Part shown: positions 11,640-22,859 of the stretch, piece by piece
Layout of the letters: every line of letters begins with the position of its first letter
How positions within the stretch are numbered: the first letter of the stretch is position 1
NCBI GenBank assembly: GCA_025266875.1
Contig: JALLLT010000036.1
Span: 390,025 to 454,024, forward strand
Direction of reading: 5' to 3'
Length of the DNA: 64,000 nt
Origin: Fennellomyces sp. T-0311
Taxonomy: Eukaryota > Mucoromycota > Mucoromycetes > Mucorales > Lichtheimiaceae
The notes under the pieces: model-generated
The model's database searches: none
Seen by the model: only the letters and a program-made list of their open reading frames with translations
What the model was told of the DNA's origin: nothing
Position numbers and translations under genes: made by a program

Positions 11640-13800
11640 ATTCGGCCGATGGTTCGAATAGTGATCTTTCCGGCACATGATGCTGCACTTGCGGCCAACC
11701 TTGCCGTAGACAATGAAACTTCTCAGCGTAGCATTAATCTAAAGGAAAAGATCCAATCGGAAAACACGAAAAGAAGCATAAAAGATGCCTCGAAAGGCGT
11801 TTCTTGTGAGTCTCTTATTAAAGTATACATCGTGCTTTACGCAGGAATAACTAAAACAGAGTTCACTTTTAAGGGATGGTGTGCCAAAGTCTACTGACAT
11901 GAGACGAGTCCGGGTGTGTTTGAAGTTGATGAGAAAGTCTCAGAGGACAAGCTTATACGTTCTCGGATGAAGTCGTGGTACTGGCCGGCAAAAAAAAGAA
12001 CCTCCATGAACAAGGAAAGCCTCTTTGGTACGAAGGCTACCTCAATTCCATCATGGATTTGTATAAGGAGCAATACCTCGCAGGAGAAAACCACTACCCT
12101 CCCCGTGGTGAAAAACTCAAGAACTGGAGAAAAGAAAAGCTGGTGAATGATCGTGAAACGAAGCGCGCCAGGTTCGACGATCGAGGTCCCCGAACGCTGA
12201 GCGATGGCTATAACTTCGACAAAATGCTTGCAGTCTCTCGCTACTTCTTTTATCGTGGGACAGGAGCCGAATTACCGAACCGTGCTACTTTTTTGATCCA
12301 CCATATGATGCTTCTTCGTGGTGATAGTTCGCGCTGTGCAGAACTTGCTAATATTCTCTGCGTTCAATCCCCAGATGGCGATGGATATACGCCTTGCCCA
12401 GTCCTTGTATACCACACGGAATTTGGGAAGACTGATACTCCTGGCGTGAAGGAATATTACGGTACAATTCGCCATAAGAATATCGAAACTTGTGCTTTTG
12501 GCGCCCTGGCGTTCTATTTTTTCTACCGCTTCCATTGTTCCGATGAAGACTTCCCGGATTTCACACGGAACCAGGCCTGGTACGGTATCAAGATGTTAGT
12601 TGGACGAGATAAAATGGAAAAAATGGCATATCAAACCCAGCATACTGCGATCAAGCGCGCTTTTAAACCATACAATGTTATTTCGTTGCATACGACGCAT
12701 TCTGGACACGGATCAGGCGCAAGAGCTGCTGAAATGAACGGTACAACAAAAGATCAACTGCGTCGCCACGGTGGCTGGAATATGCAGAGTATGGAACGCC
12801 ATTATCTTTCGAAGCTACCCAAAGCATCGATCAGAGCTGTAAATGGCTTTCCTGCTGACCATGGACATTTCTGTTTGCGTCATGCGGTTCAGGAACCAGG
12901 GGAGTCATTGAAGCGGAAGGTTTTTCCTGATGTGGATGATTGGCTAAGACGCGTTGAGAGTGGTGATGGTGCAGCACGGTCGATCTCTGCCCAAGGTTTC
13001 CTTCACTTGTTGAAAACCATGCGCACAGTATTTCTTCACGATGCAGTAATGATGCACCGCCTATATCCAGTACACACAATCTTTCGCGATCCTCTTTTTT
13101 CTGACCAAGAGTATCGCGACTTTGAAACGTCGCTCCAAAACGCAAGTGATACGATGCAGCAACCAGCCGATATAAGCATCAATAATGTACTTCCGCGTGT
13201 TGGTCAACGTCTCGATGCGATCGACGCAAGGATCGAAATACATCATCGCTTGACCATCGAAACTCTTCGCCGTGAAAATCAGGAATTGAGAGAGCAGATG
13301 TCGGCAATGATGACTACGGTCAATCAATTCGCTTCTGGCCACTTTCGGTTCCACCCTGGTCCTGGTGTTGAACCACAAGGAAGTGTGTCGGGCGATAGCA
13401 CGCAGCAGCAGCATCCGGCGACCACATCTGCCAATGTCATTGATGGGCCTCCAAACTACGAGATAGATATGACTATCAAAAAGGTCATTGATGTCTGGAG
13501 CGAGTACCATCATGGAATTGGGGATCAGCCGGCAACCTTCCAATTGGAAGAAGAATGGGGTATGATCGGAGACGTAAGACATACGTGACCAAGCGCTTCA
13601 CCCGATGTTTAAAAGTTACAAAAGCCATTGAAGATATCACCGAACAAAGGGCTGATATTCATACCAATGTGACAGCAGCTGACCTCCTGCAGCGCGAGAT
13701 GTCAAGGAGAAACTGGTCGCTTAACCAGCTCATAAACGACCTGTACAAAAGCGAACCCTCTTCGCTGACAGAGCTTAGAGTGGCCAAAACATTCCAATAA
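11640..13800 (+). mobile_element. Crypton-type tyrosine recombinase element, frameshifted
   Basis: The main open frame (ATG at 11975, stop at 13588, 537 codons) resembles Crypton recombinases, the group related to Ndc10/GCR1_C proteins. Visible elements are a catalytic Arg in L-L-R-G-D-S-S-R (residue 115), a T-H-S-G-H-G-S-G-A-R block (H242 to R250), Q-L-R-R-H-G-G-W (W268) and the likely nucleophile Tyr277 in M-E-R-H-Y-L. A coiled-coil-like stretch (residues about 400-445) precedes a C-terminal GCR1_C-like domain. That domain is cut by a one-base shift near 13560: the frame ends at 13588, while 13555-13797 continues it (R-R-R-K-T-Y, then W-S-L-N-Q-L-I-N-D-L-Y). The N-terminal domain is also broken: 11650-11960 reads in other frames with a stop at 11896. 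In Cryptons the H-x-x-R motif would put Arg where His245 stands. Probably inactive. Confidence 0.78.
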
Positions 13801-16324
13801 ATCAAATCTTTGATTAGTTTATCAAGGGAATATCCTTGAAGATGTTTGCACTTGGCTTACCTATAGTACTGTGTTTGGGTTTATAAATAGGGATTGAAGC
13901 TGTTAGAAAAGATATCTGGATTGACTGTATGTGAAAAAACATCGATAGTAAGTAACAATGGGTGCGAAGATCGAAAAATTCGATGTGGAGAAATGAGTGG
14001 ACTCAGTACCGATATGTCTTGCTTGTAGTTTAGACGCGCACATAAAGCAGTTTTTTACACTAATGCAGATGACATTTTGGTGGCAGCACTCACAAAAACA
14101 TATGGATTGCATACATTCAGTATACGTGTGCTGATGATTCGAAAGATACGCATTATACTATGCCGCTTCCTGGCGCTACCATTGAAGGGGTATTTCAACT
14201 TTTACTATCGCCATTCTAGCGTAATCAGCCGAAACGTTCGAGCTGATAGGACAAGTTCAACTCAAAACAACATATTGAGGAATAACTGCTTAAGGTCCTT
14301 GCGGGATATATGTACTTGGTTGTTCCGTATTAAACCTAGTCATCGGTGACTACCCAGCACGCCAGCAACGAAGAACAGGGATAGAACATAGTAGCATAGC
14401 TTTACAAAGCACTGATTTAACGGATAACTTTTATATCATAACATGTCAAAATCGTACTTATCGGAATTGTGTATCCTATACTCAGTGTCAACCATACGTT
14501 TTCTAGGCTGCATGATATATTATACCCGCTGTCTGAAGACGAGATTAGTTCGTTGCCACCATCTCTTTCCAAGCCGATGGAATGAAAAACTAGACACCTT
14601 CTGAAAAAAAGTTGTCTAATAATCTCGAGTATTGGTTTTGTACGCTACCGCTTCCGTCGATCTACGACAAAATCAACTGCGATATATGTGTTGGATAATT
14701 GTAACGCCAATGGCTCTTCGCCATAATAGGCTATTGATGTCAACTTTTTTTAAGGGAGACCCTCAGCCCGATCAGACCCGCGAATATTCACACGAGTGTC
14801 TGGACTAAACATTTGATGGTTTGAGTAATATCGCTGTTTCCGAGGATCATTCGTTTACATTAATACGTTGAAACGATACTTGGAATAGCTGATCCACATG
14901 TAGTATCTCATAACCGCAGTAGTGTCGCTCCATGAAGAGGACTTATGTACACTAGCATGTATCATACTGCGTGTATAGTATGTGTTGATATGAAGGCCTT
15001 CTCAATTCCATGACCAGCATCAAAAACGTGCAAAATTCACGTATCAAAATATTGTCTTTAGTCATAAAGATCAAGAATTGATGACTGACGGTAATAAAAT
15101 GCCACATGTACTATTGGGATGGCGCAGTAATTTTTATATGCAACGTAAAAACATATGATACCACGAGTACGACAGCTCTTGCGCAGGTAAGCCCTTTATC
15201 GAGAAAGCATAATAATAGCGCCATAAAGTTGATAAGAATCAAAAATGTAAGAGGTAATATCTTATGAATTCAGAAGCTTTCAGCATTCTGCGTTACCGTC
15301 CGTGTCCCATGCTGTGTATCCGTCATTGACCACATGATGAATTTTAAATTTTCTTCTAAAGCTTTCTCGTAATCAGACTATCTAGATTAAGTGGAAGCAA
15401 AAAAAGAAGCATGTGGGAGTGCACGAGATCAATTACGCGCTTCAATGGTAAGAAAGTTTAGTTTGATCGGCGTGTTTTGGAACTAGAGCAAGAAAAAATA
15501 TCGAAAGGTTTGTTCACGTAACTCTCTCCTAAAGCCATATTTCTGCTTTCCATACGATCGTTCAAAAAGCTCTCTATTGTGTCCGTTCGGCGAATCAATC
15601 AACGGCGTAACATTACGTCTATTATTGTTTGTTGGCGCTGCAGCTGCTTAAAGACTATATATATCGCTCGCTCCCATTTTGTTGAAATAAAAAATCTGGT
15701 ACCATAAATTGTTTGCGTTCTTCCCCAAACTTTGTCGATCCCCCATTTATGGCGACGAAAAAGGGTTGCTTTTTATGGAAGAGTACAGAAAGCCATCATT
15801 TGTTCTATTTTGGAGATTTATCCTTACAGTCAGGTATTGATTGGGGTGTTAGCCCAAGCGTTGTTTCATTGTCGTTGGCCCATTTTTCGTGGCGAAAATA
15901 AACCAACTTGCGCGTCCAATCAGAGCAGTTGCAATAAAAGGCAAACGGCGTGACATTCGATAAAACAATTTTTTTTACAGTACACACAAAAAAAATAGTA
16001 GCAACGAAACGAAGCGATTTTGCCTATCATGCATAATGCCAGTTCATAAAGGTACAGACACGTCTCGACGGCAACCCGGTTGCCACCGGTGACTGGACAA
16101 AAACGGGCATTGCAAAGCCGTTATGAAACCGATCGGAACATTATTTTGCCTCATTCCGAGTCAGTGTTCAACTCAGATTTGAAGTTCACACCCGCCCATG
16201 ACTCAAAAGTGTTCCGCTTCATTTGGTACCTTCCAGAAAACCAACAAGAACAACAACAACGAAAAAAGCGCCAAGCTTTGTTCCAAAAAAAAAAAACTTC
16301 AACCTTCACTCATAACAACTAAAC
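13801..16324. other. AT-rich spacer, no gene recognised
   Basis: About 2.5 kb without supported genes. A short plus-strand run at about 14060-14110 reads T-N-A-D-D-I-L-V-A-A, reminiscent of the Y-A-D-D box of reverse transcriptases, but it has no supporting context. The last few hundred bases, with A-runs just before 16325, are probably the promoter and leader of the PPR gene. Confidence 0.45.
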
Positions 16325-19300
16325 ATGTACGGTGCAAAGGGCAGTTCTTTGCTCAACACCGTTGCTCGTCAAAGCGGTCTCTCCAAACAACTCGCTGCCG
16401 CTCACAGTACACCGAAATCAACCGCATTCCTTACCAATTTGCAATCACGCAATGTTAATTTCGCGTACACGACCAGTCGAGCCTCTGCTCACCTCAACAA
16501 GCAGTCGTCAACTGAAGACGATCAACAACATCGATCTGTGAAATTGCATCGTACGACCACGGCGAATTGGCAGCAACTTGCAAAGATCTCCAAGGTCCCC
16601 GCTGCTCGTTTCAACCATACACTTGCTGCTCAAAAACAACAAGTACCTGCCGAAAACGACGAAGGAATCAACAATCGCATTCTCAGTGCCGCCAAAGCAC
16701 AAGATCCAGAGGCCGTCGTCACCGAGTTTTTGGCCGGCAGAACAGCAGGTGCGGCCATGTCGACGCAAACGTACAATGCTGTGCTTGATGCGTATGGTTC
16801 GCTCCGCAAACACAACCATCCGCTCACGGCAATGTTGACAGTGTACGACGACATGGTGGCCAGTGGAGTCAATCCAACGTCTCACACCTACGCCACCTTG
16901 ATCAAGTTTTTGTGCACCCGAGACGATGAAGTCCACAAGACAGTCAACATGCTGCGTCGTCGGGTGGCTCGTTTCGGTGTCGAGGTGTCGAATCTCAGCG
17001 AACTCGAGAGCGAAAACAACTTGGACCGTGCCATGGCCTTGTTTGAACGTGCAGTCAGCGAACAACGGACGGAGGATTTCGATGTCGAGTTGTACAACCG
17101 CATGCTCTCGATGCTTTCCTACAAGGGCCAAACCAAGGATGCTCTGTACATTTACGAACAGCTTGAAATGTCAAAGACAGTCAACCCCAACGGCCACACC
17201 TTTGCCATGTTGATGACCATGTTTGGTTACGCCGGCGATTTGTCTGCTGTTCGCGAATGTTTCAAGGAATACAAGGCCGTCTGCAGCCATCTTCCCAAGC
17301 ATGATCCAAGCTACGTCTACAAGGCCTTCGTCTATGCCCATGTCGACGCCGGCGATCTCAAGGGCGCGTTGGAGATTCTCGAGGGGCAGATGGTCAAGGA
17401 TCATGTTCGTGTCACAATTGGTGCTTACAACCGTATCCTCAGCGGCGCAACCTCCCGCAACGATGTGGCCATGATCGATACGCTGATGCAACGTCTGGAG
17501 ACCAATCCCAGCATCAAGCCCGATGGAAACACATATGGCATCTTGCTGAGCATGTATTGCCGTACCAAGGAAACCGACAAGGCCACGGACATGTACAACA
17601 AGATGATCGAATGCGATATCTCCAAGCAGTACGGTCGTCTTGCCGACTATGTGTGTCTGCTACGCGCTGAGCGCATGCCTGACAAGAGCATGGAGGTCAT
17701 CAAGCACATGCATTCCAAGGGCTTTGAGGTAGACGTATCGATAGCGCGCGAGGTCGTCATGGGCTATTTGGACATGAACGAGGTCACCAAGGGTGTCGCC
17801 GCACTCAAGGAGGTCAGCAACCTGTACGCCACATCAAGCTACATCAGCGAACGATCCCCCTTGCTGGATGTTGTCCGCGAGTTCACCGTCAAGTGCAACG
17901 ATCTCGATTCGTCCATAGCCGTCATGCGATTCATGAACAAGTTTGGTGTCAAACTCGACAGCCGGGTGGCGCAATCCATTCTGACGCAATACGATGCAGC
18001 CAAGCAAGACACCAAAGCATGGGAAGCATTTTCCAAGGATGCGGATGTGCGCGACTTTACCACTCTCTACGAAGCCGTGTTTAAATCCGATATCCCAGCC
18101 AGCGTGTTCCGGGAACGCGTGTTTGAGCTGCTCAACACAATGCAGGCGATGGAAATCGAGCCCACGCTCAACCTGTACGTCCGCGTTTCGACTCGATTGA
18201 AAAAGTACAAGGACGCCGAAGCCGATGCTCGCTGGCAAAAGGTGTTTGAACCACATCTTGCCCAGTTGGAACAAAAGCAGCAATCCAACAAGAAGCAGCA
18301 GGCCGAGGTGGAAGGATGGACCATCGAATCCGACTTGCAATCTGGCGCAGCGCTCGATTTGGCTATCCAAGGCAACTTTAAGGGTGCAGTCGAGACATTG
18401 GATAAGCACATCATCCAGCTGGGCCAAATTCCCACCCCCGATGCCGTCCGTGACATTATCCAGCAGGCGACGCGACAAAAGAGCTTGAGCAGCGCGGTGC
18501 AAGTCTACAACGTGGTGATTGATTCGTTGATGAAGTTGCCCAAGAACTTGCAGCATCGTGCTCTTCAACACGTGTACAACAGCATGTTGGTCGCTTACGC
18601 ACGGGTGGATGATTTGCCCCACGCCCGCGAGTTTTATGACAAGATGCGACAACGCGGCATGATTCCCGATGGTGATGCGTACGGTTCACTGTTGACTTGC
18701 ACGGCCAACAGCACAGCAGATGAATCGATGGATGCGTTGGAAATCTACGAGGAAGCCATGAAGAACAAGGTTCGACCCACGGTGTACTTTTACAACGTTG
18801 TCATGTCCAAACTGGCCAAGTGCCGCAAGATCGACCACGTTCTCCGCTTGTTTGATGAGATGAAGAAGTTTGGTGTCCAGCCCAACTCGATCACCTACGC
18901 TGCTTTGATTTCGGCTTGCATTCGATGCAGTTCGGAGGCACGTGCTGAACGCTTCTTCCACGAAATGTTGCGCTCTCCAAAGTACTATCCTCGCATCGGT
19001 GTATTCAACAGCATGATCCAGTTCTATACGCAGCAAAGACCGAACCGTGACAAGGCGCTCGAGTATTATCACTTGTTGCTGCAGTACAATCTCAAGCCAT
19101 CGGGTCACACTTACAAGCTTTTGATGGAAGTGTACGCCAATATACCCCCGTATGACATGCTGGCTGCCCACAAGCTGTTGACCGACATGACCAAGCGCCA
19201 CGGATTGAAACCCGGTCCGAGCCATTTTGCCACGCTCATTCGTTCCTATGGCTGTCTCCATCGCGACGTTGGTTCCGCCGTTGCCGTGTACAACGAAATG

Positions 19301-19696
19301 AAGAAGGCCAAGGTCAAGCCCGATGAAACCGTGTATCAGGCCATGCTCAACACGTACATCGACAACAACGATATGCAAGCGGCCGAGAACTTGTACAAGG
19401 AAATGCTCAATTCCGGTGCCCAGTCTTCGCCGTACATTGAAAACTTGTTCATTGCTGGTTACGGCTCGCGCGGTGACATGGAACACGCTGAAAAAGTCTG
19501 GCAACGCATGGTGGATGTCAAGGACAAGAACGGTGCTCTTGTCCGTGAGCCAAGCACTTACGAGGCGATGGTCAAGGCATATCTGGCGAACGGTCAACCC
19601 GACAAGGCGGCCGACGTCGTAGAACAGATGCACAATGGACGCAACTTCCCTATCAAGGTCATTGAAGGTGTTCGCACCTTGCTCAACAAACAGTAA
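16325..19696 (+). CDS. Mitochondrial pentatricopeptide repeat (PPR) protein
   Basis: Uninterrupted 1123-codon frame starting at an ATG preceded by an A-rich leader (AACTAAAC just before it). Residues 1-60 are basic and rich in Ser, Thr and Ala with almost no acids, typical of a mitochondrial presequence. Many 35-residue PPR motifs follow in two groups, roughly residues 140-470 and 745-1100. They show the T-Y-N/G-x-L-x-x-x-Y pattern and the P-N/D-x-x-T-Y linker (for example G-V-Q-P-N-S-I-T-Y and K-V-K-P-D-E-T-V-Y). A Gln/Lys-rich linker sits near residue 650. PPR proteins bind organellar RNA and act in processing, stability or translation; fungal relatives include Cya5- and Ccm1-type factors, but I cannot assign the RNA target. 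The gene has no introns, unlike most neighbours, and converges on the RhoGAP gene with about 150 bp between stops. Confidence 0.95.
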   Translation: MYGAKGSSLLNTVARQSGLSKQLAAAHSTPKSTAFLTNLQSRNVNFAYTTSRASAHLNKQSSTEDDQQHRSVKLHRTTTANWQQLAKISKVPAARFNHTLAAQKQQVPAENDEGINNRILSAAKAQDPEAVVTEFLAGRTAGAAMSTQTYNAVLDAYGSLRKHNHPLTAMLTVYDDMVASGVNPTSHTYATLIKFLCTRDDEVHKTVNMLRRRVARFGVEVSNLSELESENNLDRAMALFERAVSEQRTEDFDVELYNRMLSMLSYKGQTKDALYIYEQLEMSKTVNPNGHTFAMLMTMFGYAGDLSAVRECFKEYKAVCSHLPKHDPSYVYKAFVYAHVDAGDLKGALEILEGQMVKDHVRVTIGAYNRILSGATSRNDVAMIDTLMQRLETNPSIKPDGNTYGILLSMYCRTKETDKATDMYNKMIECDISKQYGRLADYVCLLRAERMPDKSMEVIKHMHSKGFEVDVSIAREVVMGYLDMNEVTKGVAALKEVSNLYATSSYISERSPLLDVVREFTVKCNDLDSSIAVMRFMNKFGVKLDSRVAQSILTQYDAAKQDTKAWEAFSKDADVRDFTTLYEAVFKSDIPASVFRERVFELLNTMQAMEIEPTLNLYVRVSTRLKKYKDAEADARWQKVFEPHLAQLEQKQQSNKKQQAEVEGWTIESDLQSGAALDLAIQGNFKGAVETLDKHIIQLGQIPTPDAVRDIIQQATRQKSLSSAVQVYNVVIDSLMKLPKNLQHRALQHVYNSMLVAYARVDDLPHAREFYDKMRQRGMIPDGDAYGSLLTCTANSTADESMDALEIYEEAMKNKVRPTVYFYNVVMSKLAKCRKIDHVLRLFDEMKKFGVQPNSITYAALISACIRCSSEARAERFFHEMLRSPKYYPRIGVFNSMIQFYTQQRPNRDKALEYYHLLLQYNLKPSGHTYKLLMEVYANIPPYDMLAAHKLLTDMTKRHGLKPGPSHFATLIRSYGCLHRDVGSAVAVYNEMKKAKVKPDETVYQAMLNTYIDNNDMQAAENLYKEMLNSGAQSSPYIENLFIAGYGSRGDMEHAEKVWQRMVDVKDKNGALVREPSTYEAMVKAYLANGQPDKAADVVEQMHNGRNFPIKVIEGVRTLLNKQ

Positions 19697-19843
19697 AAAA
19701 AAAAATCCATCATTTTACACCTTTAGCATTCTTTCTCTCTCTATCTCTTTGTACATTTCTTCCATAGCTTCTTTTTCCATAATAATAATAACTTTGTATT
19801 AGAAAGATTAGGTTGTGAAAGGGGTATAATGAAACATCATTTT

Positions 19844-21237
19844 TTATGAATTCCATTTTGCTTCAAACTGTCGACCTATTGCTTCGACACGAGTGCCTGT
19901 GCTTCGCTTCCAAGTGGCAATAAACGGCTGAGATGACGAAGACATGGATTTCGACCGCGGCTTTAATGTTTCCACTGCGGCCGGCGCAGTGGGGTTGCGT
20001 TGCTGTTTATGCGACGACGAGGACGACGGTTTGATGTGGTTGCGACTTGGTTTGGCAGGCGGCACGCGCATCAGATCGGTATCGGATAGCGTTTTGGATT
20101 TGAAATGGCGTGGTTTGGACGGCACGGGCGGTAACGGAAAGATATCGCGATAATGGTCGACTAGACAATGAAACAGGGTACGGTCGATGCCCAGCGTCGG
20201 AATAAACACCACCGCAAGATTGGAGGTTGGCATTCGATTCACGTCGTGGTGGTCGGCCACGTTTTTCAAGTGTCGACAGAGCCGACGCAATAGATGCATG
20301 TTGTGGATCGGGAGCTGCGTCGTGAGTGATTTGACCGATTGCAGTCGTGCAGGTGTGATTGCGTCGTCCACATCGTCGTTATCATCGTCGTTGAGTTTGG
20401 GATATAGATCGGATGGAATAATGGATTGTGGCACTGTGGGTTCTTTGTCATTCAACTCTCTCTCTCTTCCTCTTCTTTTGCCTGTGCCCAATCCAACTTA
20501 CATTCACGCAGATACATTTTCAACAAGGTGCTTACGACATGGGGGTCCGGTTCCAGCGATGGCAAATCCACGTCCGTACCTTCAACAACCGTTAGTTTCT
20601 ACGCGTTTCGACCGCATCGCCCGCAAATTTACCTGTATCGAACACTGCCCGCAGTTTATGCACCGCAGATAAACTGCCTGGTATCCTGTATATGCCCACT
20701 TCGCGTACACCTAATGATCCCATCAACTTTCACAGGCGGAGATGGATGGTGCTTGTCGCTTACCATGGGTGTCCAAATAATCCACGCATCGTTGTACCAC
20801 CAAAGGCAGGCTTGCATCCGGCGGTATCGCTTGCTCCAATGGCACTCCAAATATCATCCCTGCTGTTGTCGATGGTCGACTAGGCAACACAGGCGGTATC
20901 GACTCTACAAACCCCATCATTCGTCTTTCCTCTGCAACCTTCTTGTCTCTGTCTGTACAATATTACCTCGCTCAGCCAGCTCCTTTTTCCAACGATCAAC
21001 GGCTTCTTTGCCTTTTCGGCTCCATTCGATACCCGTCTCGCGAGCAAATTGACTATAGATTGCTCCTTTCTGTCGCCATTCCGGCAATTTCTCTTGCATA
21101 GTGGCATTCAACTCTAACTTTTTGGCTTCTACTTTGGTCCGAGTGTCTCGCATAAGTCGAGCAAACCGATCACTCTGGCTGCCATGATTGTTATCATTAT
21201 CGTCAAGTGAAACGTAGTCAGGCGATGAAGGCGCCAT
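19844..21237 (-). CDS. RhoGAP domain protein
   Basis: Five exons, complement of join(19844-20433, 20502-20579, 20633-20710, 20764-20931, 20967-21237), giving 394 residues in frame. Exon 1 encodes a charged helical N-terminus. From exon 2 on there is a RhoGAP domain: F-G-V-P-L-E-Q-A-I, then L-P-L-V-V-Q-R-C-V-D-Y-L, then V-R-E-V-G-I-Y-R-I-P-G-S, which carries the catalytic arginine finger. L-R-A-V-F-D-T-G-T-D-V-D-L, Y-L-R-E-L-P and N-L-A-V-V-F-I-P-T-L-G follow. RhoGAPs speed GTP hydrolysis by Rho/Cdc42-type GTPases and shape polarity and actin. The tail after the domain is Ser/Lys/Pro-rich and probably disordered. The segment between the Y-L-R-E-L-P helix and the N-x-A-V-V-F motif contains an acidic insert rich in Asp. 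Intron 1 is only 35 nt, which is very short. No BAR, PH or SH3 domain is seen, so the subfamily is open. Confidence 0.9.
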
Positions 21238-21943
21238 TACGACGGACGTTTTTTTTAAAATAAAAAAAGAAAGAAAAAAGAACAAGGCAGGCAGGCAGGC
21301 TCAAACTCAGTTTAACCCAAAAAGAAACAGATTAGAGTTATAATGGGCTCTTCCGCAACAGCATTGACTTGTTGCCCCAATTCATTTCGGCAATATCTGA
21401 CCATGAAGGTATCACATGCTATTTTTTGAAAAGCGTGTTCGAACCATGCTTTTTTTTCACATTGCCAGGGCGACTATAGCCATTGGTACGTGTTTCATCG
21501 GAAGGCTCTTTGTTATGCTTCGCCGCACATTTTATAGTACTATAACCATGCAGAATTCTATATAAAAGTACTATAGTGTGGCATCGAGTTGAAGACGTCA
21601 GATGATCCAATTTTTCCCGCTCCCCATGAAGTTTTCATCGTAAGTGCATGCGGCTTCTTAGGGTAAAACTCGGTGTATGCGTTATTGCTTGGAAAAACCA
21701 CAGCATGGGAGATAGATATATGTATTATTGATCGTGAGCGGCATACGAGAGAGGGGATAAATAAGAGGAGCATAAAGAGAATGAGAGGCGGCATGAAGGA
21801 GGTGAAGTTTACTTATTTGAGCTCCAGCTTTCTCCTGGCACTCTTCACTGCTTCAGCTGGCAGGCATGCAACAACTGACCGGAACGAATGGTTTAAGAGA
21901 CATTTAACCCATACTGAATGCCCAAGCCAAAAGCGCATACTTG
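21238..21943. other. Spacer, no gene recognised
   Basis: Includes the likely promoter of the RhoGAP gene, with A/T runs just upstream of 21237. A 91-codon open frame on the plus strand (21673-21948) has no recognisable motif. Confidence 0.35.
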
Positions 21944-22090
21944 GTTGAAAAAGTACGAGTTTTATTTGAAAGACTTATTGACCTGCTCCTATGAGTATAT
22001 GGTCGCTTTCTTCGAGTATGAATGTGTATATATAAAGTGCTGATGCCATGTCTGAAAGTACCCTATCTACCGAGAAAAAGACAGCCCTGT
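21944..22090 (+). repeat. Dispersed repeat, copy B of the 44-kb foldback family
   Basis: Starts GTTGAAAAAGT, continues through TTTTATTTGAAAGACTTATT and TATATGGTCGCTT, and ends near CCATGTCTGAAA...GAAAAAGACAG. It aligns along its whole length with 44320-44470 and more weakly with 37754-37920. No inverted partner is visible beside this copy. Confidence 0.7.
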
Positions 22091-22439
22091 ATAGTAAAAA
22101 TAAGGTTGTAATAAATACAAAAGGATAGCATAGCTATAGAAATAAGACACCACGCTAGATATGATTTCTTGTGGATATAGATGTTTCGCTCCGTAGACTT
22201 TCTTCTGGCGCCAGTGCGTCAACCTCAAACTGTTGATTTCTGTGGCTCGACTGGTCTATTTTCCAAAAGACATGCAAAAAGAGCGCACATTTTTACGATC
22301 TTCTGGCGCACGAACTTGTATGCTACAAGATTGGCAAAAAACATTTCTGCGTTGCTGTTGCTGCTGTCCACCGCCTTTCGTGTCCATTTGGTATACGTTG
22401 TAGTAGCTGCCTTGACAACCTTCTAAAGTGATTTGCATG

Positions 22440-22805
22440 TTAATTAGGTACGTTCCATTAGCAGGAAATATACATACTTGAAAATAACCTTGACGAACAC
22501 CATCGTTTCAAAACAAAGTGTAAAACATCAAAGCTATCCACATCCATCGGGCCCAACTCTTATCATTCGATAAATACCATGTTGCTCAATATCCAAAGCA
22601 AATACTCGGCAGCGAACACCTAAACTTAGAATGAATAGTCGATTTCATACAGCTTGGTTAATATTCTTACCTTCAGCGACAACGCCAATCGAGGTAAAGT
22701 CGTTGGAAAAGCCTTCCGACACTTCGTCGTCCAAGCCATCTTTCATACATAACGATCGTTCATTGCCTGACCAATTTTGACGAGGTCATTATTATTTGGT
22801 ACAGC
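22440..22805 (-). pseudogene. PD-(D/E)XK-like family, fragment copy 3
   Basis: Minus-strand pieces match the C-terminal domain of the proteins at 5517-7893 and 49366-50792. They include a D-L-V-K-I-G-Q-A-M segment, then a G-V-V-A-E-G segment ending at a donor GTAAGA, and after the intron R-C-R-V-F-A-L-D-I with H-G-I-Y-R-M-I (sister: G-I-L-V-E-G...T-Y-S-M-Q-L...E-G-V-Y-V-M). The two first segments are in different frames because of extra bases around 22746-22763, flanked by a five-base direct repeat (ATGAA on this strand). The nuclease-like core upstream is not found. A decayed fragment. Confidence 0.55.
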
Positions 22806-22809
22806 TGTG

Positions 22810-22829
22810 GAGAGAGAGAGAGAGAGAGG
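22810..22829. repeat. (GA)n microsatellite
   Basis: About ten consecutive GA units just right of family fragment copy 3. Confidence 0.9.
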
Positions 22830-22859
22830 AAGGACATTTACACTTATTTACACTCAAAC

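Noticed and set aside
16508..19633. Long minus-strand open frames (207, 272 and 315 codons) inside the PPR gene
   Set aside because: They are antisense shadows of the plus-strand PPR frame. They lack motifs and begin at non-ATG or arbitrary codons.
21650..21690. TTAGGGT-like word near 21658 as a telomere-type repeat
   Set aside because: Single occurrence; no tandem array.
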